Shown here in pieces: positions 1 to 7,969 of a stretch of DNA of 64,000 bases. The position numbers and the translations under genes were made by a program. Source of the stretch: Paractinoplanes tereljensis (GTDB taxonomy: Bacteria > Actinomycetota > Actinomycetes > Mycobacteriales > Micromonosporaceae); contig NZ_BOMY01000053.1 in NCBI RefSeq assembly GCF_016862435.1, forward strand, positions 124,001 to 188,000, in the 5' to 3' direction. Numbering within the stretch: the stretch's first letter is position 1; every line of letters starts with the position of its first letter. The notes under the pieces were generated by a model. That model ran no database searches. It was given only the letters and a program-made list of their open reading frames with translations, and had not been told where the DNA came from.

Positions 1-704
1 CGGACACGCTCGGCGACCGCGTCGAGCAGGGGCTCGCGCACCGAGGGATCGAGCCGCCGATAGATCGACGTCGAGCGCAGATGATCGGCGACGCCGGCGC
101 CGTCGAACCACTGAACCGTCGAATACCAGCGCACCACCGTGTCCTTGAACGGGCCGCCCAGCCCTTCGACGCTCTCCGCCCGCGCTTCCTCCTCCAGCGG
201 CGGGTGCCCCCAGTCCGGATTGCCCGGGGAGAAGCGTTCGTGCAGGTCGGCCGTGGCGGCGTACATCTCGGGCTCGTTCGGTCGTCGATAGACGATGTGG
301 TTTAACAAGGCCATCCAGCCGCCGGGTTTCAGCACGTCACCGGCTCGCTGCCAGCCGACCGCGGGGTCGACCCAGTGCCACGACGAGGCGGCGACGAGCG
401 CGTCGAAGCGGCGGCCACGGTCGTCCCACTCCTCGAAGGTGGCGTTCTCGATCGGCACGCCGGGCAGTCGCCGGCGGGCGACCGCGGCCATCTCGGCGCC
501 CGGTTCGACGGCGGTCACCGCGTAGCCGAGGCCGAGCAGCGAGCGGGTGGCCTGTCCCGTTCCACAGCCGACCTCCAGCACCGACGACCCGGCACGCAGG
601 CCGGCAAGGGAAGCCAGGTCGGCGAAGAGCTCGGGCGGGTATCCCGGCCGGACCCGGTCGTAGAGCTCCGGCACCTCGTTGAACACCCGGCCGAGTTCGG
701 TCAT
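1..704 (-). CDS. Class I SAM-dependent methyltransferase (3' end outside window)
   Basis: The frame is open from an ATG at 702-704 to the window edge, so about 234 residues are visible and the C-terminus is missing. The N-terminus carries the YDRVRPGYPPELF segment typical of a common actinobacterial methyltransferase family. The glycine-rich SAM loop VLEVGCGTGQ lies at residues 42-51, followed by an acidic motif (AVEPG) and the SSWHWVDP region. It probably transfers a methyl group from SAM to a small molecule in the cytoplasm; the substrate cannot be told. It is transcribed away from the secreted hydrolase at 831, leaving a 126-base divergent promoter region. Confidence 0.85.
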   Translation of the reverse strand, partial: MTELGRVFNEVPELYDRVRPGYPPELFADLASLAGLRAGSSVLEVGCGTGQATRSLLGLGYAVTAVEPGAEMAAVARRRLPGVPIENATFEEWDDRGRRFDALVAASSWHWVDPAVGWQRAGDVLKPGGWMALLNHIVYRRPNEPEMYAATADLHERFSPGNPDWGHPPLEEEARAESVEGLGGPFKDTVVRWYSTVQWFDGAGVADHLRSTSIYRRLDPSVREPLLDAVAERV

Positions 705-761
705 CCCGACATCCTGCCACGGACGGAGATTTCCAATGTGTTGTCCAACTATTGCGTTCCT

Positions 762-778
762 GTGACGATTCTTGTCAC
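762..778. promoter_or_regulatory. Short inverted repeat in divergent promoter region
   Basis: GTGAC and GTCAC arms are separated by seven bases, between the methyltransferase start and the hydrolase start at 831. It could be an operator for one or both divergent genes. The arms are short, so chance occurrence is possible. Confidence 0.2.
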
Positions 779-830
779 GATGACCGTCGATCCGATCCCC
801 GAATCCCCCACCGGATCGACAGGAGTCCCC

Positions 831-2882
831 ATGCCCCTCACTCGTCGTACCCTGCTGGCCGCGGCCGCCCTCTCGCCGCTTGCCACAGCCGGAAAAGCCG
901 CCGCCGCATCCCCCGCCGGCGACGTCGTCGGCAAGATCAGCGTCGGCTATCAGGGCTGGTTCGCCTGCCCCGGCGACAGCGCCCCGATCGGCGGCTGGTG
1001 GCACTGGAGCCGCGACCGCTTCCAGCCGCCCTCCCCGGCCAACACCACGATCGTGTCCTGGCCGGACACCAGCGACTACACGCACATCTACCCCACCGCC
1101 TACCCCAACCTCGGCGACGGCCGCCCGGCCAATCTGTTCTCCTCCTACGACCAGCAGACCGTGGACACCCACTTCGGCTGGATGCGCACCTACGGCATCG
1201 ACACCGCCGCGCTGCAGCGCTTCAACCCGGTCGGCGACGAGGGCCCGACCCGCGACGCGATGGCGCAGAAGGTAAGAACGGCCGCCGAGGCGACCGGCCG
1301 CAAGTTCTACGTGATGTACGACGTGAGCGGCTGGACGAACATGCAGTCCGAGCTGAAGACGGACTGGACCACGAAAATGTCCGCGCACACCGCGTCGTCC
1401 GCCTACGCCCGGCAGAACGGCAAGCCGGTCGTCTGCGTGTGGGGTTTCGGCTTCAACGACGACAACCACGCCTTCACCGCGGCCGCCTGCCTCGACGTCA
1501 TCACCTGGCTGAAGGCCCAGGGCTGCTACGTGATCGGCGGAGTGCCCACCTACTGGCGGGAGGGCAAGAACGACAGCCGAACCGGCTACCTCGACGTCTA
1601 CCACGCATTCAACATGATCTCGCCGTGGATGGTCGGCCGCACCGGCGACCTGGACGGCCTCGACTGGTTCTACACCAACGTCAACACCCCCGACCAGGCC
1701 GACTGCAACACCCACGGCATCGATTACCAGCCATGCGTACTTCCCGGCGACCTGTCGGCCGGCCACCGGAGGCACGGCGACTTCTATTGGCGCAGCCTCT
1801 ACAACATGGTCCGGCTGGGCGCCCAAGGCCTCTACGTGTCCATGTTCGACGAGTTCAACGAGGGCAACCAGATAGCCAAGACCGCCGAGACGTCCGCCGC
1901 GGTCCCGGCCGGCACCGGCATCCGCGCCCTGGACGAGGACGGCACGGCCTGCTCCGCCGACTATTATCTGCGCCTGACCACCGACGGCGGCCGGATGCTC
2001 AAAGGTCAAATTCCCCTTTCGGCCGTACGCCCAACGCAGCCGACCGTTGGCACCCCCACCGGTGACCTGGCCGGCGGCCGCACGGCAACCGCGTCCAGCG
2101 CCAACGGCCCCTACCCCGCCTCCAACGCCGTCGACAGCAGCACCGCGACCTACTGGGAGTCCAGCGGCGCGCTACCGCAGTGGTTCCAGGTGGACCTGGG
2201 CGCCGCGTACCCGGTGAACCGCCTGGTCCTGCGCTTGCCGTCCGGCTGGGAACGGCGTACCCAAACCATCAGCGTCCAGGACGGCACCACCCTGGCCACC
2301 CTCGCCGGCGCCGTCGGCCTGGTCTTCGATCCCAGCGCAAGCAACGCGGTGACCGTCACCCTCCCCGGCACTCCGGTCCGAAATCTCCGGCTGGCGTTCG
2401 CGGCCAACACCGGCTGGCCGGCTGCCCAGCTGGCCCAACTCCAGGCGTACGCCGAAAGCACGCCCCCGGTTACCGACCAGGCCCGCGCCAAATCCACGAC
2501 AGCCAGCGGTTATGTGCAGTCCTACGCCCCCGGCAACGTGGTGGACGGCGACCCCGCCTCCTACTGGGAAAGCACGAACAACGCGTTCCCCCAGTGGGTC
2601 CAGGTGGACCTGGGCGCCACGGTCACGGTCGGCCGTCTGGTCCTGCGCATCCCGCCGTCCTGGGGCGCCCGAACCCAGACCCTGGCAATAACCGCAAGCA
2701 CGAACGGTTCCACCTTCACCACGCTGGCCGCCGCCGCCACCCGCACCTTCGACCCAGGATCCGGCAACGCGGCGGTTATCTCCGTAACCCCCACCCAGAC
2801 CCGTTACGTGCGAGTCACCGTCACCGCAAACACGGCCTGGCCGGCCGCCCAGCTATCCACGCTGGAGTTCTACCCGGGCTGA
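831..2882 (+). CDS. Secreted glycoside hydrolase-like protein with two discoidin (F5/8 type C) domains
   Basis: 683 aa from the ATG at 831, which follows an AGGAG-like site; the open frame upstream is not needed. Residues 1-28 look like a twin-arginine signal (LTRRTLLAAAALSPLA). Residues of roughly 35-390 form a catalytic-type domain (VGYQGWFACPGD, HIYPTAYPNLGD, GIDTAALQRF, MFDEFNEGNQI) resembling the GH71/GH99-like barrel of bacterial xylosidase/arabinosidase-annotated proteins. Two discoidin carbohydrate-binding domains follow at about 410-545 and 548-683. They are clearly related to each other (QWFQVDLGA and QWVQVDLGA, TYWES and SYWES). It is likely an exported polysaccharide-degrading enzyme. 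The enzyme class is by resemblance; the exact substrate is unknown. Confidence 0.75.
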   Translation: MPLTRRTLLAAAALSPLATAGKAAAASPAGDVVGKISVGYQGWFACPGDSAPIGGWWHWSRDRFQPPSPANTTIVSWPDTSDYTHIYPTAYPNLGDGRPANLFSSYDQQTVDTHFGWMRTYGIDTAALQRFNPVGDEGPTRDAMAQKVRTAAEATGRKFYVMYDVSGWTNMQSELKTDWTTKMSAHTASSAYARQNGKPVVCVWGFGFNDDNHAFTAAACLDVITWLKAQGCYVIGGVPTYWREGKNDSRTGYLDVYHAFNMISPWMVGRTGDLDGLDWFYTNVNTPDQADCNTHGIDYQPCVLPGDLSAGHRRHGDFYWRSLYNMVRLGAQGLYVSMFDEFNEGNQIAKTAETSAAVPAGTGIRALDEDGTACSADYYLRLTTDGGRMLKGQIPLSAVRPTQPTVGTPTGDLAGGRTATASSANGPYPASNAVDSSTATYWESSGALPQWFQVDLGAAYPVNRLVLRLPSGWERRTQTISVQDGTTLATLAGAVGLVFDPSASNAVTVTLPGTPVRNLRLAFAANTGWPAAQLAQLQAYAESTPPVTDQARAKSTTASGYVQSYAPGNVVDGDPASYWESTNNAFPQWVQVDLGATVTVGRLVLRIPPSWGARTQTLAITASTNGSTFTTLAAAATRTFDPGSGNAAVISVTPTQTRYVRVTVTANTAWPAAQLSTLEFYPG

Positions 2883-2978
2883 CACCCGTCCGCATGATCG
2901 TGCCCGGTTGCCGCGCCAACCGGTGTCCACCCAGGCGAAGGTGATGGCGGCCCCACCACCAACCACGAACGGACCTCG

Positions 2979-3239
2979 ATGCTCCGCACCACCGCCGCCG
3001 TCACGGTCGCCGCCGCTCTGATCGCCGCCCCGGCCCAGGCTGCCCTGCCGAAGCCGGCCAAGTACCAGAACTGCGCCGCCCTGAACGCCGTCTACAAACA
3101 CGGCGTGGCCAAGGCCGGTGCGGCCGACAAGGTAAGCAGCGGCAAGCCGGTGACCACGTTCCTGGTCTACCCCGACACCTACGCGAAGAACACCCACCTG
3201 GACCGGGACAAGGACGGCGTGGCCTGCGAAAAGAAGTAG
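2979..3239 (+). CDS. Small secreted Excalibur calcium-binding domain protein
   Basis: 86 aa. A Sec signal peptide covers residues 1-21 (AALIAAPAQA cleavage context). The mature part is a single Excalibur domain: NCAALNAVYKHGV at the start, then a loop ending LDRDKDGVACEKK. The DxDxDG-like calcium loop (DRDKDGVAC) and the two conserved cysteines are present. Excalibur proteins are small extracellular Ca2+-binding domains often found in actinobacterial secreted proteins and nucleases; here the domain stands alone. The gene converges on the VOC gene, with stops only 11 bases apart. Confidence 0.85.
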   Translation: MLRTTAAVTVAAALIAAPAQAALPKPAKYQNCAALNAVYKHGVAKAGAADKVSSGKPVTTFLVYPDTYAKNTHLDRDKDGVACEKK

Positions 3240-3250
3240 AGCCCGCCGCG

Positions 3251-3853
3251 CTAGTCGCGGCCCTGCCAGGTGGTTATGCACGCCTCGTTGCCCTCGGGGT
3301 CGGCCAGGACCCAGAAGGCGGGCGAGTGTGCGTCGGAGACGATTCGGCCGCCGGCGGCCAGGGCGGCCAGGATGCGGCCGGGGGCCTCGTCGTGGGGCAC
3401 GCAGATGTCCAGGTGGATGCGGTTGCGCTGCGGGCGTGGGTGGCCCATCTGCTGGAACCAGACCGGCAAGGTCGGCTCGTCGAGGAGGGCCTCCCAGAAC
3501 GGCCGCACCGCCGGGATGTCCATCGCGTCGATGGCCAGCTCGACGGCCTGGAGCGGCCGCGGCTCGGTCCGTAGCCCGAGTTCGCGCACCGCGACGGTGA
3601 TCCGGTAGGCCAGTTCGACATCGCGGTCGGTCACCGCCGCGATGTCCCGCGAGCGCAGGGCGAGCACGACCCGGTCCGGGCGTACGTCGGCCTGCAGGTG
3701 CCCGTCGACATCGTCCCCGCACGCCGCCACCACCCGGACCGCCTCGGCCCACGACGTGACCCGCACCGAGGTGCGCAACGTGCCCAGCAGGAACCGCCAC
3801 CCCAGATCGAAGACCGCCACCGACGCCTCTCGCCGGCTCAGCACCCGCGTCAT
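3251..3853 (-). CDS. Pterin-dehydratase-like domain fused to a VOC (glyoxalase-like) domain
   Basis: 200 aa. Residues of about 15-90 resemble the 4a-hydroxytetrahydrobiopterin dehydratase fold (LGTLRTSVRVTSWAEAVR, then DDVDGHLQADVRPDRVVLALRS, then ITDRDVELAYRI-like). Residues of about 100-200 are a VOC module (LAIDAMDIPAVRPFWEALL; HLDICVPHDEAPGRI; FWVLADPEGNEACI) with the usual metal-region glutamate near the end. Both folds are small and the fusion recurs in actinobacteria; the reaction is unknown. The ATG at 3851-3853 overlaps the TetR stop by an ATGA, so the two are translationally coupled and probably co-regulated. Confidence 0.75.
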   Translation of the reverse strand: MTRVLSRREASVAVFDLGWRFLLGTLRTSVRVTSWAEAVRVVAACGDDVDGHLQADVRPDRVVLALRSRDIAAVTDRDVELAYRITVAVRELGLRTEPRPLQAVELAIDAMDIPAVRPFWEALLDEPTLPVWFQQMGHPRPQRNRIHLDICVPHDEAPGRILAALAAGGRIVSDAHSPAFWVLADPEGNEACITTWQGRD

Positions 3854-4527
3854 GCGACGGCACCTATCCTGCGCCGCTCGAGTCCGTCGAGCAGCAGGTC
3901 CAGGGCGAACGCGAACTCGGCGTCGTCGTCACACGGGCCGAGTGCCCCGGTGTGCGAGGCCGCCGCGGCCAGTTCGGCCACGTGCGGCATGGCCTTCGCC
4001 CATTCGTCCGGCACCGGCGCTCCGTCCCCGTTGTCATCGAAAAGGTCCTGGCTGAAGCCGAGAATCCGGCTGCCCAGCAGGTGAATCGCATGATGCCCGA
4101 GATCGACCGAGCAGCCGCCGCCGCGCATGATCGCGAGAACCCGCTCGATGTGCAGCAGCACCGCCGGCGTCGGGTTGTCCCGCTCCTCGATGACCCGCGC
4201 CGCCCAGGGATGCCGCAGCATCGTCCCCCGCGCCCGCATGATCAGGGCCCGCAACTGTTCGGTCCACGGCCCCGCGGCCGCCGGCTGGTCGCCGGCGGCG
4301 ATCTCGGTGGCTACCGCGTCGGTCATGGCGGCCAGCAGGGTGTCCTTGTCTCGGACGTGGTAGTAGATCGACATTGCGTCCACGCCCAGGTGCTGGGCCA
4401 GCCGCCGCATGCTGAAGCCGGCCAGGCCGTCCCGGTCGGCCAGGTCGATGGCGGCGGCCACGATGCCTTCCCGGCTTAGGCGGCTGTTGGGGCGGACCGC
4501 GGAGCGTTCGTCGGAGCGTCGGGGCAC
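3850..4527 (-). CDS. TetR-family repressor (TetR_C_1-type C-terminus)
   Basis: 225 aa, GTG start at 4525-4527. The helix-turn-helix occupies residues of about 15-60 (SREGIVAAAIDLADRDGL, FSMRRLAQHLGV, SIYYHVRDKDTLL), the classic TetR N-terminus. The rest is the all-helical ligand-binding half of the TetR_C_1 kind. It is divergent from the F420-type nitroreductase gene, and three copies of a CCTAC-N3-GTAGG type palindrome lie between them, which makes autoregulation plus control of the nitroreductase very likely. It is coupled to the downstream VOC fusion. The ligand is unknown. Confidence 0.9.
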   Translation of the reverse strand: MPRRSDERSAVRPNSRLSREGIVAAAIDLADRDGLAGFSMRRLAQHLGVDAMSIYYHVRDKDTLLAAMTDAVATEIAAGDQPAAAGPWTEQLRALIMRARGTMLRHPWAARVIEERDNPTPAVLLHIERVLAIMRGGGCSVDLGHHAIHLLGSRILGFSQDLFDDNGDGAPVPDEWAKAMPHVAELAAAASHTGALGPCDDDAEFAFALDLLLDGLERRRIGAVA

Positions 4528-4548
4528 GAGCGAAATCCTACTTGCTGC

Positions 4549-4593
4549 CCTACGCCGTAGGGTCTAACCTACGGCGTAGACCTACACCGTAGG
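4549..4593. promoter_or_regulatory. Three TetR-type operator palindromes
   Basis: CCTACGCCGTAGG at 4549-4561, CCTACGGCGTAGA at 4568-4580 and CCTACACCGTAGG at 4581-4593. The second and third abut directly. The third runs into the AGGAGG ribosome-binding site of the gene at 4602, so bound repressor would cover its translation start region. The sites sit in the gap between the TetR gene and its divergent target, the textbook position for TetR operators. Confidence 0.8.
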
Positions 4594-4601
4594 AGGAAGC
4601 G

Positions 4602-5039
4602 ATGCCCAAGCTCCCACCCCGATGGTTTATCCGCGGCGCCTGGAAGGCCCACCGAGGTCTGATCCGGGTGACCGGCCTCGCCGATCCGAAGCCCGGCGGC
4701 AAATTCGGCTACCTCCGTCTGCACACGACCGGCCGGCGCTCCGGCCAGCCCCGGGCGGTGATCCTCGGCTACATCGAGGACGGCGACGCCCTGGTGACCC
4801 TGGCCATGAACGGCTGGGACCGGGCCGACCCGGCCTGGTGGCTCAACCTCCAAGCCGACCCGCGCGCCACCGTCGACCTGACCGGCGGCTCCCACCCGGT
4901 GACCGCCCACGAGGCCACCGGCCCCGAGCGAGCCCGGCTGTGGTCGGCCCTGCACGACTACACCGGCTACGGCGACCTGGACGCGTTCGCCACCCAGCGC
5001 GGGCGCGAGACCCCGGTCGTCGTCCTTGCCCGCCCCTGA
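4602..5039 (+). CDS. Nitroreductase/quinone reductase, deazaflavin (F420)-dependent Ddn family
   Basis: 145 aa, ATG preceded at good spacing by AGGAGG. The family signature is clear: FGYLRLHTTGRRSGQPR near residue 40, a middle AMNGW/ADPAWWLNLQADPRA block at about 70-95, and a short C-terminus ending VVLARP. Ddn-family proteins bind the deazaflavin cofactor F420 and reduce quinones or nitro compounds, protecting against redox-active molecules. The divergent TetR and overlapping operators suggest induction by such a compound. The substrate is not predictable. Confidence 0.88.
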   Translation: MPKLPPRWFIRGAWKAHRGLIRVTGLADPKPGGKFGYLRLHTTGRRSGQPRAVILGYIEDGDALVTLAMNGWDRADPAWWLNLQADPRATVDLTGGSHPVTAHEATGPERARLWSALHDYTGYGDLDAFATQRGRETPVVVLARP

Positions 5040-5089
5040 CACCTCGGCGAATGAGGATTAGGGCGGGCGAAATTGGAGATCAGGTGGGG

Positions 5090-5488
5090 ATGAGCCGATC
5101 CGAAATTGCCTTGCGGGCGATCGGGCAGGCCGCGCTCGGCGGCGTCCTGCTCACCGCCGGCGCCGGGCACCTGACCACCCAGCGCAAGGAATTCCAGGCG
5201 CAGGTGCCCTCGTGGTTCCCGGTCGACCCGGACAAGGTGGTGGTCGTGTCCGGGTTCGCCGAGCTCGCGCTGGGGGCGGCGCTGCTGGCCACCTGGCGGC
5301 AGCCGGCCCGCCGGCTCCTCGGGAACGCGGTCGCCGGATTCTTCGTCGGGGTCTTCCCGGGCAACATCGCCCAGTTCCTCGAACGCAAGGACGGCTTCGG
5401 CCTCGACACCGACCGCAAGCGCGCACTGCGCCTGCTCGGCCAGCCCGCCCTGGTGGCCTGGGCCCTGGCCGCCACCCGCCCGCACTGA
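5090..5488 (+). CDS. DoxX-like small membrane protein
   Basis: 132 aa from the ATG at 5090; a GGAGA/GGTGGGG stretch lies just upstream, and in-frame ATG 5051 is a less likely start. About four hydrophobic segments: near residues 8-25, 47-65, 75-92 and 112-128. Features such as AGAGHLTTQRKEFQAQVP, VSGFAELALGAALL and FPGNIAQF match the DoxX/DoxD-like family of small membrane proteins. Their function is mostly unknown; some associate with redox enzymes. It follows the nitroreductase by 50 bases and may be in its transcript. Confidence 0.7.
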   Translation: MSRSEIALRAIGQAALGGVLLTAGAGHLTTQRKEFQAQVPSWFPVDPDKVVVVSGFAELALGAALLATWRQPARRLLGNAVAGFFVGVFPGNIAQFLERKDGFGLDTDRKRALRLLGQPALVAWALAATRPH

Positions 5489-5511
5489 CGGGGTGGTGGC
5501 ATCATCTGCGG

Positions 5512-5913
5512 GTGGCCACGGTTCGGGTTGAGACGTTCGTGCAGCTTTCCGCGGGGCTGGTCTGGGAAGCTGTCGCCGACGTCGGGGCGGTTCACGTCCG
5601 GCTGCTGCCGGGGCGGGTGGCGGACGCTCGGATCGAGGGTGACACCCGGATTCTGACCATGCCGGACGGGTCGGAGGTTCGGGAGCTCATCGTTTCCGTC
5701 GACGATGGGCTGCGGCGGCTGTCCTATGCGGTGGTCAGTGGGCCGAAGATGGCGATCACCTTTCACCACGCCTCGTTTCAGGTGTTCGAGGACGGGGACG
5801 GCAGTCGGCTCGTCTGGGTGACCGATGTGCTTCCGCACTCCATGGCGCCGGGCGTGCTGGCCCGGACCGAGCGGGGCATCGCCGAGATGCGCCAGGTTCT
5901 CGAAGCCGGCTGA
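5512..5913 (+). CDS. SRPBCC (START/polyketide-cyclase-like) family protein
   Basis: 133 aa from the GTG at 5512. The opening ATVRVETFVQLSAGLVWEAV, the central strands (GDTRILTMPDG, LRRLSYAVVSG, SFQVFEDGDGSRLVWV) and the C-terminal long helix (LARTERGIAEMRQVLEA) are the SRPBCC helix-grip fold. Such proteins form a hydrophobic cavity that binds lipids or aromatic ligands, or act as cyclases. The ligand is unknown. It converges on the VOC gene, with one base between the two stop codons. Confidence 0.8.
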   Translation: MATVRVETFVQLSAGLVWEAVADVGAVHVRLLPGRVADARIEGDTRILTMPDGSEVRELIVSVDDGLRRLSYAVVSGPKMAITFHHASFQVFEDGDGSRLVWVTDVLPHSMAPGVLARTERGIAEMRQVLEAG

Positions 5914-5914
5914 A

Positions 5915-6295
5915 TCACTCCCAGGTCTTGGCGTTGGCCGCGAAGATCTCCGGGTCGCTGTGCAGCGGGATCACACACACGATGTGGCCGCCGGGCACAC
6001 GCAGGATGCGGCAGTCCAGCCAGCGGTTGAGCTCCACCGCGCCCAGCGCCAGCAGACGGGCCGTTTCGGCGTCCACGTCGTCGGTTTCCAGGTCCAGGTG
6101 GTAGCGGGCCTGGTCGTCCACCGCCTGCACGCCGACCGTCAGGCCGGTCAGGATGCCGGGCAGGGAGGTGAATTGTTCCTCGCCGGGCACCGGATTGGCG
6201 GGCACGCCCAGCGCGGCCGACCAGAAGGCCGCCGCTTTCTTGGCCTCGTCGGTGGGGACGTCGATCAGCAGAGTGGACAACCGGCTCCGATGCAT
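5915..6295 (-). CDS. VOC family (glyoxalase/bleomycin-resistance-like) protein
   Basis: 126 aa from the ATG at 6293-6295; an upstream in-frame extension is proline/glycine-rich and not family-like. The domain reads LSTLLIDVPTDEAKKAAAFW, then YHLDLETDDVDAETARLLALG, then ILRVPGGHIVCVIPL, a single VOC beta-alpha-beta-beta-beta pair. VOC proteins are metal-dependent enzymes or drug-binding proteins. The specific activity is unknown. Confidence 0.8.
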   Translation of the reverse strand: MHRSRLSTLLIDVPTDEAKKAAAFWSAALGVPANPVPGEEQFTSLPGILTGLTVGVQAVDDQARYHLDLETDDVDAETARLLALGAVELNRWLDCRILRVPGGHIVCVIPLHSDPEIFAANAKTWE

Positions 6296-6330
6296 CAACA
6301 CAGGGTATTTGCCACGCACGCAGAATGAAG

Positions 6331-6361
6331 GGCCAGGGCCAGCGTTAGCTGGGCCCCGGCC
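6331..6361. terminator. GC-rich hairpin between SARP-hydrolase and VOC genes
   Basis: Arms GGCCAGGGCCAGC and GCTGGGCCCCGGCC around a GTTA loop, with one bulge. It lies in the 129-base gap downstream of the SARP-hydrolase stop. No T-run follows on either strand, so it is only a candidate terminator. Confidence 0.35.
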
Positions 6362-6424
6362 CGCCCCCGGCGGGAGCTGCGGCGCGCAACCACCCACCCA
6401 GGCACGACATCCTGATCTTGATCT

Positions 6425-7957
6425 TCAGCTGAGGAATTCCGTGATCAGGTCGACTACGCGGTCCAGGTCGGCGGCATCCGGCAGGTGGTAGCGGCCGTCC
6501 AGCGGCACCAGGCGGGCGTTGGGGAGGCCGCCCGCCAGTTGCCGGCCGCCGTCGAACGGGATCACCCGGTCGCCGCGGTAATGCAGGACCAGCGCGGGTG
6601 CGGTGATCTTCGGGAGCAAACCGGCGGTGTCCACGTCGTAGGCCGCCTCCAGGTAGCCGGCCGCGATGTCGCGGTCGGCGGAGTCGCGCAGCACCTCGGC
6701 CAGGTGGCGGGCGGCGGCCTCGCCGGCGCCGGGGCGGAAGAGGTCGGCGAACAGCTTCGAGCCCAGGCCCCAGTGCGTGCGGACCATGGCGACCAGGGCG
6801 GCGTTCAGGTCGGGGCGGCGGAAGGTCGCCGGGCCGTCGGCGTAGGTGCCGACGAAGACCAGCCGGTCGACCAGCGAAGGGTGGGCGGCGGCCAGGGCGA
6901 CCGCGACCGGACCGGCCTCCGACATGGCCAGCAGGTTCACCGGCGTGTCCATCCCGGAGAGCACCGCGTGCAGTTCGGTCACCGCTGCGGCCAGACCGAA
7001 ATCGGTCACCGGGCCGCGGGACAGGCCGGTGCCCTGCCGGTCGTAGATGGTGATCTTGTGCCCGGCCACCAGGCGTTGCAGCAGGCTGGAGCGGGGGTCG
7101 CGGCCGGCCGCGACCACGTCGATCGAGGTCACCCAGCCGGGCAGCGCGACCAGCGGCGGTCCGGAACCCAGGCTTGCCGTCGCGATGGTCCGATCGCCGG
7201 CCTTCACCGAAAAGGTCTTGAGGCCGGCCAGCGGAGGCGCGTGGTGGACCGGCTCCTGGCGCAGGATCCGCAGCTGGGTCTCGCGGATGGCGGCCGACGG
7301 TTCCAGCCCCAGCTCCTCGGCGAGCAGGCGGACATATTGCCGGTAAGCGTCCAGCGCGTCGGCCTGCCGGCCCAGCGCGAAGAGGGTGCGCAACAGAAGG
7401 TCGCGGGCCGCCTCGCGGAGCGGGTGTTCGGCCACGAAGGCCTCGAGCCGGGGCAGCGAGCGGGCCGCCTGACCGGTTTCGAGCAGGGCCTCGTGCCACT
7501 GCTCGGTGGCCTGCAGCCGGGCCTCGTCGAGCCGGATCGCCTCCAGCCGGGCGATCTCGGTGTCGGCGGGGCCGGCGTAGGCGGGGCCGTGCCACAGGGC
7601 GAGGGCCTCGCCGAGCAGCCGTTCCCGGGTTGCCGGGTCGTCTTTAAAAGCTGAAGCGACGAGCTGGTCGAAACGGTCCGCGTCGGTTTCCGCGCGCAGC
7701 ACGTAACCGGGCGGTTCGGTGATCAGCGCGAGGCCGGGCAGCGTGCGCCGCAGCCGGGAAACCTGGCTGTGCAGGGCCGCAACGGGATCGGCCGGCTGCG
7801 CGTCGCCCCAGATCAGCTCGGCCAGCAGGTCGGCCGGGACGACCCGACCGGCCCGGGCCAGCAGCGCGGCGAGCAGGGACCGCTGCCGGTCGCCGAGCGG
7901 GATCGGGGTGCCGTCGGCGGTCTCCGCCCGCACCGCGCCCAGCACCCGCAACCGCAT
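6425..7957 (-). CDS. SARP/BTAD transcriptional regulator fused to an alpha/beta hydrolase
   Basis: 510 aa. Residues 1-92 form the OmpR-type winged helix of SARP regulators (LGDRQRSLLAALLARAGRVV; AALHSQVSRLRRTLP; PPGYVL). Residues of about 95-235 are the BTAD domain (YRQYVRLLAEELGLEPSAAIRE). Residues of about 247-510 are an alpha/beta hydrolase with a complete triad by position: Ser346 (in LLAMSEAGP), Asp463 (RGDRVIP) and His491 (DGRYHLP). The nucleophile elbow is A-M-S-E-A rather than GxSxG. SARPs activate transcription, often of secondary metabolism, so the hydrolase may be a ligand sensor (inference). It sits 12 bases downstream of the methyltransferase and is probably co-transcribed. Confidence 0.88.
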   Translation of the reverse strand: MRLRVLGAVRAETADGTPIPLGDRQRSLLAALLARAGRVVPADLLAELIWGDAQPADPVAALHSQVSRLRRTLPGLALITEPPGYVLRAETDADRFDQLVASAFKDDPATRERLLGEALALWHGPAYAGPADTEIARLEAIRLDEARLQATEQWHEALLETGQAARSLPRLEAFVAEHPLREAARDLLLRTLFALGRQADALDAYRQYVRLLAEELGLEPSAAIRETQLRILRQEPVHHAPPLAGLKTFSVKAGDRTIATASLGSGPPLVALPGWVTSIDVVAAGRDPRSSLLQRLVAGHKITIYDRQGTGLSRGPVTDFGLAAAVTELHAVLSGMDTPVNLLAMSEAGPVAVALAAAHPSLVDRLVFVGTYADGPATFRRPDLNAALVAMVRTHWGLGSKLFADLFRPGAGEAAARHLAEVLRDSADRDIAAGYLEAAYDVDTAGLLPKITAPALVLHYRGDRVIPFDGGRQLAGGLPNARLVPLDGRYHLPDAADLDRVVDLITEFLS

Positions 7958-7969
7958 CGGTCCATCGTG

